Assembly (NCBI GenBank): GCA_964519805.1
Contig: CAZFKN010000057.1
Location: 1 to 19,286, forward strand
Reading direction: 5' to 3'
Origin: DASQPE01 sp964519805
GTDB lineage: Bacteria > Gemmatimonadota > Gemmatimonadetes > Gemmatimonadales > GWC2-71-9
Length of the DNA stretch: 19,286 bases
Shown here: positions 14,214 through 19,286 of the stretch, one piece after another
Layout: each line of letters opens with the position of its first letter
Numbering within the stretch: position 1 is the first letter of the stretch
Position numbers and translations under genes: made by a program
The notes under the pieces: generated by a model
What the model saw: only the letters and a program-made list of their open reading frames with translations
What the model was told of the DNA's origin: nothing
Databases searched by the model: none

Positions 14214-14226
14214 GCAGCTTAGCTGC
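14214..14226. promoter_or_regulatory. Palindromic operator-like site in the divergent promoter region
   Basis: GCAGCT and AGCTGC flank a single T, a perfect 13-bp dyad. It sits between the minus-strand cupin transcript and the plus-strand glycosyltransferase genes, just upstream of the candidate -35. A transcription-factor site is possible but unproved. Confidence 0.3.
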
Positions 14227-14363
14227 TAGATTTGTGAGGGTCGGATCGTCTTCTCTCTCCGAGGGCGTGACGTGGGAGCAGCGTTCGCGACGCAATCGTC
14301 CCCCTCGGATCCCGTCGGGGACGTGCCCGCTCGAACACAGGTCACGACGCGGAGCCGATACCC

Positions 14364-15472
14364 GTGACTGGTCGGCCCCGACATCGCTGCCTCACTGTCG
14401 CGATCTGCACGTGGAATCGCAGCCAGATACTCAGCCAAACCCTGGATCGGCTCACTGAGCTACTGATCCCGACGGGCGTCGTCTGGGAGCTGCTGGTCGT
14501 CGACAACAATTCGGCGGACGCGACCCCACGCGTGCTGGAGACCTTTCTCTCCCGCCTGCCCCTTCGGGCGCTCCGCGAGCGGCGGCAAGGCAAAGCGCAC
14601 GCGCTGAATCTCGCAACGGCGGAAGCCACGGGAGACTTCATTCTATGGACCGACGACGACGTCCTGGTCAATCGGGGGTGGCTGGCCGCGTATGACGCCG
14701 CCATTCGGCGATGGCCGGACGCCGGACTATTTGGCGGGCCGATCGAGCCGGTCTTCACCGGAACGCCGCCATGGTGGCTCCACCACGTGTTGTTTCCCGA
14801 TAGCTGGGTGGCATCAGCCTACGGGCAGCTAATGCGTGGCGAAGAGGCACTGCCGCTGTCCAACGAGCTGACGCCCTACGGTGCCAACATGGCCGTCCGT
14901 CGCGAACTCCAGCGCCAGTTCCCCTACGATTCATCGCGGGGGCCCCGCGGCTCCCACTACGCGGTGGGCGAGGAAACGGACATGGCGAGGGCCATGCTAC
15001 GGGCGGGTCACACGGGCTGGTACGTCCCGGACGCGCGGGTGCAGCACGTGGTCCCCCCCTCGCACCAAACGATCGCGCATTTGCGCCGCTACGCTCACGG
15101 CTTCGGCGTGTGGCTCGGCCGCCAGGGCGACCGCTATCGGGATGCGCCAACGTGGTTTGGCAGGCCGCGATTCATGTTTCGCGAGGCCCTCGCGGCTGAG
15201 GCGAGCTACCGATGGCACAGGTTGACCCGTCCGCCAGAGGTCTGGATTCGTGATCTGGGGCGCGCTGGAATGAGCTGGGGNNNNNNNNNNNNNNNNNNNN
15301 NNNNNNNNNNNNNNNNNNNNNNNNNNNNNNNNNNNNNNNNNNNNNNNNNNNNNNNNNNNNNNNNNNNNNNNNNNNNNNNNCCCGTCCGCCAGAGGTCTGG
15401 ATTCGTGATCTGGGGCGCGCTGGAATGAGCTGGGGCAGGCTGGACGGCTTCCGTCGCGAAGGTGACGAGTAG
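14364..15472 (+). CDS. GT2 family glycosyltransferase (interrupted by an assembly gap)
   Basis: Starts at a GTG at 14364. Visible N-terminal part: GT-A Rossmann start TVAICTWNRS (11-20), LLVVDNNSAD (43-52), the DxD metal site WTDDDV (95-100), GANMAVRR (173-180) and the acceptor-side GEETDMARAM (202-211). These are classic GT2 features for transfer of a nucleotide-activated sugar. A 100-N gap (15281-15380) interrupts the gene, with an identical 55-base sequence on both sides. If the duplicated ends are merged, the frame runs through to a TAG at 15470-15472, giving 317 aa; as written, the frame is shifted. The stop is 5 bp before the next ATG, so the two glycosyltransferase genes form an operon. 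Donor and acceptor are unknown. Confidence 0.88.
15226..15280. repeat. Left copy of 55-base contig-end duplication
   Basis: Identical to 15381-15435 and directly abutting the N gap. Exactly 55 bases long, a standard de Bruijn k-mer length, so most likely the unmerged overlap of two contigs. Confidence 0.9.
15281..15380. other. 100-N scaffold gap
   Basis: Exactly 100 ambiguous bases, the conventional placeholder for a gap of unknown size. The flanking sequence suggests that no bases are truly missing. Confidence 0.98.
15381..15435. repeat. Right copy of 55-base contig-end duplication
   Basis: Exact repeat of 15226-15280. Continuing from this copy restores the reading frame of the first glycosyltransferase and its stop codon. 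Confidence 0.9.
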
Positions 15473-15477
15473 CCGGG

Positions 15478-17157
15478 ATGCGGGTCGAAGCTAGCGTCGT
15501 CATCCCCACGTACAATCGCGTCGAGCGACTGCAAGCCTGTCTGACGGCACTGGCTCACCAGACGCAGCAAGCCTCCGACTTTGAAGTCGTCGTCGTGGTA
15601 GATGGTTCCACCGATGCGACGCGTGAGCTACTCGCCGGCTTCAAGCCTCCTTACGCGTTGCAAGTCGTCGAGCAAGCGAATCGAGGCCACTGCGCGGCGC
15701 TGAACCGCGGAGTGGGGGAGGCCCGGGGCCGCCTCTGCATTATCCTCGATGACGACGTAACCGGCTGCCCCGAATTGGTGGCCGAGCATCTTCGCTTGCA
15801 CCGCGAACGCGAGCAGGTGATAGGCATAGGACAGCTCATACTCAGGTTGCCTCCGGATGCGGATTGGCTGACACGGCACTTTGCGCAGGACTGGACCGAT
15901 CACTACCTCGCCCTCAGTCGCGGCGAGCGATCCCCCGACTGGGCAGACTGCTCCAGCAGCAACGTGTCAGTGGCGCGCGCAGCGTTGCTCGAGGCGGGGG
16001 GGGTCGCCACCGATCTGAAGCGGAGCGTCAACGCCGAGCTGGCCTTCCGCCTCAAGCGTTTAGGGTATGCATTCGCGTATCTGCCCGACGCGCTTGGCTA
16101 CCAGGACGAGGGGAAGGGCTTCGCGGAGTTGGGCGCCGACTGGGAGGCGGCCGGCGCGGCGAGCGTGGAGCTGTATCGACGCCACCCCGCCACATTGCCA
16201 AGCTTGCTCGGTACATTCGCCACGGCCAGGCTGCGTTGGAGAATTTCGTGCCGGCTTCTTCTTGCGCTCGGCGTCGCGCCTGCAACCCTCGAGCGCATCG
16301 CCAGACTGCTTGGCCGGCGCGGCCGGACCGATGCCTGGTATCGAGCGCTGCGCAGCTACTGCTTCTGGCGAGGCGTTCGGAGGGCATTGCCGGACGACGA
16401 TAGCTGGCGTCGCCTGACCGAGGGAGTCCCCATCCTGACGTACCATGCCTTCGGCGAGGACGGCGAGCCTCCCAAGCGGTTCGTCGTGCCTGAGGGCCGC
16501 TTCAGGCGACAGATGGCCTGCCTCAGGTGGATGGGCTTCCACGTCCTCAGCCTGGACGAGTATGCCCGCTGCCTACGAGAACATCGCCTGCCGCCGCGCC
16601 GGTCAGTCGTCATTACCATCGACGACGGATACGCGGACACCTGGTCTGTTGCTTGCCCTATCCTGCGTCGACACGGATATACGGCGACGGTCTTTTTGGT
16701 GAGCGACTACATCGGACGGGCCAATCACTGGGACCAGCAGGGAGAATTGAGCGGACGGCCTCTTGTCTCGTGGACCGACGTGCGCCAGATGGTTGAGCAA
16801 GGGTTTCAGATTGGGGCGCATACCCGAACCCACCCGCGCCTGAAGACGGCGTCGATGGAACAGGCGCGTGGCGAAATCGAGGGGTCACGCGAGATCCTGG
16901 CACGCAACCTTGCCGTGCCCATCCTGACGTTTTGCTACCCGTACGGCGACCACACTCCCGCCCTGCACACCGTGGCGGAGCAGGCAGGCTTTCTGGCTAG
17001 TTGCAGCAGCCAGTCCGGGCTTAGCTCGCCCTCGGCGCCGCCACAGGCGCTCCGGCGCGTCGAGATCCAGGGGCGGGACTCCTTGCTGGGGTTTGCCGTT
17101 GCCGTGCTCTCTGGGGAGCGCCTCAAGAAGCTGTGGTGGTCGATACGACAATGGTAA
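15478..17157 (+). CDS. Bifunctional GT2 glycosyltransferase–polysaccharide deacetylase (CE4/NodB) fusion
   Basis: 559 aa. Residues 1-240 are a GT2 domain: VVIPTYNR (7-14), VVVVVDGSTDAT (37-48), DxD as ILDDDV (89-94) and a NAELAFRLKRLG acceptor-side segment (185-196). A basic helical linker (245-310) leads to a CE4/NodB deacetylase (about 315-540): PILTYHAFGE, motif 1 VVITIDDGYAD (D382, D383), motif 2 GAHTRTHPRL (H448, H452) and motif 3 CYPYGD (486-491). The D-H-H metal triad is complete, so the deacetylase is probably active. No signal peptide or membrane segment is evident, which is odd for a polymer deacetylase and suggests action on a cytoplasmic, perhaps lipid-linked, glycan. ATG is 5 bp after the preceding glycosyltransferase stop. 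I infer joint synthesis and N-deacetylation of a surface glycan; sugar identity unknown. Confidence 0.9.
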   Translation: MRVEASVVIPTYNRVERLQACLTALAHQTQQASDFEVVVVVDGSTDATRELLAGFKPPYALQVVEQANRGHCAALNRGVGEARGRLCIILDDDVTGCPELVAEHLRLHREREQVIGIGQLILRLPPDADWLTRHFAQDWTDHYLALSRGERSPDWADCSSSNVSVARAALLEAGGVATDLKRSVNAELAFRLKRLGYAFAYLPDALGYQDEGKGFAELGADWEAAGAASVELYRRHPATLPSLLGTFATARLRWRISCRLLLALGVAPATLERIARLLGRRGRTDAWYRALRSYCFWRGVRRALPDDDSWRRLTEGVPILTYHAFGEDGEPPKRFVVPEGRFRRQMACLRWMGFHVLSLDEYARCLREHRLPPRRSVVITIDDGYADTWSVACPILRRHGYTATVFLVSDYIGRANHWDQQGELSGRPLVSWTDVRQMVEQGFQIGAHTRTHPRLKTASMEQARGEIEGSREILARNLAVPILTFCYPYGDHTPALHTVAEQAGFLASCSSQSGLSSPSAPPQALRRVEIQGRDSLLGFAVAVLSGERLKKLWWSIRQW

Positions 17158-17186
17158 AGGTAGGACTAACCCAAACAACGAGGGCC

Positions 17187-17214
17187 GGAAGCGGAGTGAC
17201 GGAAGCGGAGTGAC
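17187..17214. repeat. 14-bp tandem duplication next to the tRNA
   Basis: GGAAGCGGAGTGAC occurs twice head to tail (17187-17200 and 17201-17214), 10 bp from the tRNA-Gln 3' end. Too short to assign; possibly replication slippage. Confidence 0.8.
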
Positions 17215-17224
17215 GTAACTCCAA

Positions 17225-17295
17225 TTGGCCCTGGTGGATTCGAACCACCATTAACGGATCCAAAGTCCGCTGTCCTGCCATTGGACGAAGGGCCA
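17225..17295 (-). tRNA. tRNA-Gln (anticodon UUG)
   Basis: 71 nt including the discriminator base. On the minus strand the acceptor arms TGGCCCT and AGGGCCA pair over all 7 bp. D arm GTCC/GGAC; anticodon arm GCGGA/TCCGT with loop CTTTGGA, anticodon TTG; T arm GGTGG/CCACC with loop TTCGAAT. The CCA end is not encoded (TTGG follows the discriminator), so it must be added by the CCA-adding enzyme. It lies about 80 bp downstream of the kinase/TPR gene on the same strand. Confidence 0.97.
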
Positions 17296-17377
17296 GTCGT
17301 GCGCTGCGAAACTTCAACCCCTCTCGGCACTTCGACAAGCCCGCTCACGCGGTCTCTGAGCTCGCACGCTTGACCAG

Positions 17378-19286
17378 CTACTTCCCCGCCACCAGCCGCT
17401 CGAAGCGCGGGTTGCCCCGGAGCGGGGCCCAGATAGGATCGGCGCGTAGCCGGGCCCTAGAGAGGGGTGACGGCACAGCGAGCAGGGCTTCCAGCTGGTT
17501 CAGGGCGGTGCTGGTGTCGCCGAGCACGGTGTAGACTTCCGCCAACGCCGTCGGGCCAACTTGCCCGTAGAGGGCATCCTTCGATGGCGGCAGGACCGCG
17601 ACGGCCCGCTGGCCCGCTTGGATCGCTTCGGTGCCTCGGCCCAGATAGGCGTCGGCGACCGCCAAGGTCGCGTGAGTGAGCACATCATCCTCGTGCCGGG
17701 CGATGACGGCGAGCGCCTCAGTGCGGGTCGAGTCATCATACGCGCGAGCCCGCGGCCGCTCACCCCGATACCGATACACGCCGGCCTTGAAGGAGAAGTA
17801 GCCGAGCGTATCGCCGGCGAAGGCGGCGGGGGTGAGTCGCCCGACTTCCGCCTGGTAGGCGTCGTCCGCGGCGATCAGACTCCGGGTGGATACTGCGGCA
17901 GCCCCTCCCATGAGGCGCCCGAAGTCCATCCGGCTCAGCCCCTGCTGCATCACGCGCCGGGCCTTGTCCGGGTTGCCCTCCCAGTTCAGGTAGAGCCGCA
18001 TGAGAAGCCCGTAAGCCAGGGGGAGATCCGGGCCGAGTACGATGGCCCGATTGAGGGCGCGCTCCGCCTCGGGATAGGCCCGGGTCCAGAGATATGTGTT
18101 GCCCAGCTCGGTCAGATCGCTGGAGGAACGGGGGTCGAGTTCGGTCCCCCGTTTAAGGTTGGCCACTGCCTCGTCCCATTTTCCCTGGCGCCGCAGGATA
18201 TATCCGATCGCGCTGGCCACCTCCGCGTTGTTCGGGTCGCGCCGGCCGGCGATGGTGAATTCTTCGAGGGCCGGGGCATAATCGCCGCGGCCCCAGTAGT
18301 GATAGTACCCCATCGCCACGTGCGCTTCCGGGAGCTCGGAGGCCAACGTGAGCGACCGCCGAGCCGCTTGCTCCGCCCGCGCGAGTTGCTCGGCCGAATG
18401 ATCCGCATGGAACCAGTAGAGGTAGGCCTCAGCGCGGGCGAGCCGCGCCCAGGCGAGGGCGAACGTAGAATCCAGCGCCAGCGCCTGGTGATAGAGCTGG
18501 ACCGCCAGCCGCACGTCGGGGATCGTCTCCCGATCGTAGTATTCGTTGGCGCGGAGGTAGTCCTCGTACGCCCCGGTACTCGTCGTCGGGCGCGCGGCCA
18601 GCGCCAGCGGAATGCCGCCCCCCAGGGCCGGGTTGAGCGCCTGGGCGACCCGACCGGCGATGTCGGCCTGGACCTGGAAAACATCGGTCAGCGCCGCATC
18701 GAACGACTGCTCCCATTTTGTGGTCGGCGCACCCCCGGACGCTACGCGGATCAGCTCCGGGCTCACCCGCACCCGTCCGGCGCCGCCTTGGCCCTTCGCC
18801 CACTGGATCGTGCCCACGAGCAAATAATCGGCGCCCAGATCTCGCGCGATCTCAGGTAGGCTCTTCATCGTGTGGCGGTACACGTTGGAGCTGCGCCCCG
18901 CGATCACCTCGAGACCCGGCACTACGGCGAGCTTTCCGCGAAGCTCGTTGGTAATCCCGTCGGCGAAATACCCGTCGGCGGAGTCGCCCTGATTCTCGAA
19001 CGGAAGCACGGCGAGGCGCTTAGGGCCGGCGCCTTCTTCGACGTTCCCGTGCGAGCGCCGCCAAGCAAAGAGCACACCCAGGCCGATGAGGAACCCCAGG
19101 CCGAGTGCGATCGCGGTGACGGGGAGCCGGCGCGCACGAGCGACCAGCGGCGAAGATGGGCGAGCCGGTGCCGCAGGACTGGTTGCCGGGGTAGAGACGG
19201 TCATGGCGGCAGGCGTGGGTCCCACAGGCGGCGGCTGGAGCGCCCGGCCGAATTCCGCCGCTGTGGCATACCGGTCCGCCGGCACC
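17378..19286 (-). CDS. Ser/Thr protein kinase C-terminal end–TolB-like–TPR protein (N-terminus off window)
   Basis: The frame is open to the right edge; about 635 residues are visible. The first residues, VPADRYATAAEFGRAL, are typical of the extreme C-terminus of a Hanks-type Ser/Thr kinase domain, so the catalytic part lies beyond the edge. Then follow a Pro/Ala/Thr-rich linker (17-50), one membrane segment (about 55-75, TAIALGLGFLIGLGVLFAW), a TolB_N/FlgO-like domain (about 88-190; RLAVLPFENQGDSADGYFAD, ADYLLVGTI) and a long TPR array (about 240-620) including AWARLARAEAYL, AEVASAIGYILRRQGKWDEA and DLTELGNTYLWTRAYPEAE. This kinase–TM–TolB–TPR architecture is common in Gemmatimonadota and Acidobacteria and is thought to signal across the membrane; partners are unknown. 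The kinase assignment rests on few residues. Confidence 0.85.
   Translation of the reverse strand, partial: VPADRYATAAEFGRALQPPPVGPTPAAMTVSTPATSPAAPARPSSPLVARARRLPVTAIALGLGFLIGLGVLFAWRRSHGNVEEGAGPKRLAVLPFENQGDSADGYFADGITNELRGKLAVVPGLEVIAGRSSNVYRHTMKSLPEIARDLGADYLLVGTIQWAKGQGGAGRVRVSPELIRVASGGAPTTKWEQSFDAALTDVFQVQADIAGRVAQALNPALGGGIPLALAARPTTSTGAYEDYLRANEYYDRETIPDVRLAVQLYHQALALDSTFALAWARLARAEAYLYWFHADHSAEQLARAEQAARRSLTLASELPEAHVAMGYYHYWGRGDYAPALEEFTIAGRRDPNNAEVASAIGYILRRQGKWDEAVANLKRGTELDPRSSSDLTELGNTYLWTRAYPEAERALNRAIVLGPDLPLAYGLLMRLYLNWEGNPDKARRVMQQGLSRMDFGRLMGGAAAVSTRSLIAADDAYQAEVGRLTPAAFAGDTLGYFSFKAGVYRYRGERPRARAYDDSTRTEALAVIARHEDDVLTHATLAVADAYLGRGTEAIQAGQRAVAVLPPSKDALYGQVGPTALAEVYTVLGDTSTALNQLEALLAVPSPLSRARLRADPIWAPLRGNPRFERLVAGK

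Noticed and set aside
13962..14222. 86-aa plus-strand frame and the 84-aa minus-strand frame (13955-14209) in the divergent spacer
   Set aside because: Both cover the riboswitch aptamer, lack ribosome sites and show no protein-like composition; the conserved RNA blocks explain the sequence better.
15226..15435. Direct repeat as a target-site duplication of a mobile element
   Set aside because: It is exactly one assembler k-mer long and flanks a conventional 100-N placeholder; merging restores the gene.
17225..17295. tRNA-Gln as the integration site of a genomic island carrying the glycan genes
   Set aside because: No integrase and no second copy of the tRNA 3' end are visible in the window.

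Overview
This window is GC-rich and has the look of a Gemmatimonadota chromosome. That assignment is an inference from three things: a Ser/Thr-kinase–TolB-like–TPR protein at the right edge, a giant secreted metalloprotease–propeller–outer-membrane-barrel protein at the left edge, and the gene order. A 100-N gap flanked by identical 55-base contig ends indicates a draft short-read assembly, possibly metagenomic.

Left block (1–10808, all on the minus strand): a tightly packed translation and housekeeping block. In transcription order it reads prs (PRPP synthase), rplY (L25/CTC), pth (peptidyl-tRNA hydrolase), ychF, then a likely new promoter and rpsF (S6), rpsR (S18), a DUF2232 membrane protein, rplI (L9), a fatty-acid-kinase-like DhaL–DegV fusion, rsfS (ribosome silencing factor), and the exported protease/propeller/barrel protein, which runs off the left end. 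Many junctions are ATGA overlaps or gaps under 25 bp. The ychF–pth spacer is the exception: it holds a 69-bp imperfect palindrome and CACAGAG-type repeats.

Middle (10809–13924): a 330-bp gene-free stretch carries four DnaA-box-like sites. Next come a small Cys/His-rich protein (minus strand), a DUF445 membrane protein (plus strand), and a convergent minus-strand pair: a cupin and a SAM methyltransferase.

Right (13925–19286): the 439-bp divergent region upstream of the cupin contains, on the minus strand, what I read as a cyclic-di-GMP-I (GEMM) riboswitch aptamer. It is followed by a downstream segment perfectly complementary to the aptamer's conserved core. On the other side of this region, on the plus strand, are a GT2 glycosyltransferase (split by the assembly gap) and a GT2–polysaccharide-deacetylase fusion. 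Together the locus looks like a small cell-surface polysaccharide module beside a c-di-GMP-responsive cupin–methyltransferase operon. A tRNA-Gln(UUG) and the C-terminal part of the kinase/TolB/TPR protein, both minus strand, close the window.

The observations most worth following up are the riboswitch controlling a cupin–methyltransferase operon, the GT2–CE4 fusion, the FakA–FakB-like fusion, the DnaA-box-like cluster at the strand switch, and the assembly artefact that breaks the first glycosyltransferase.
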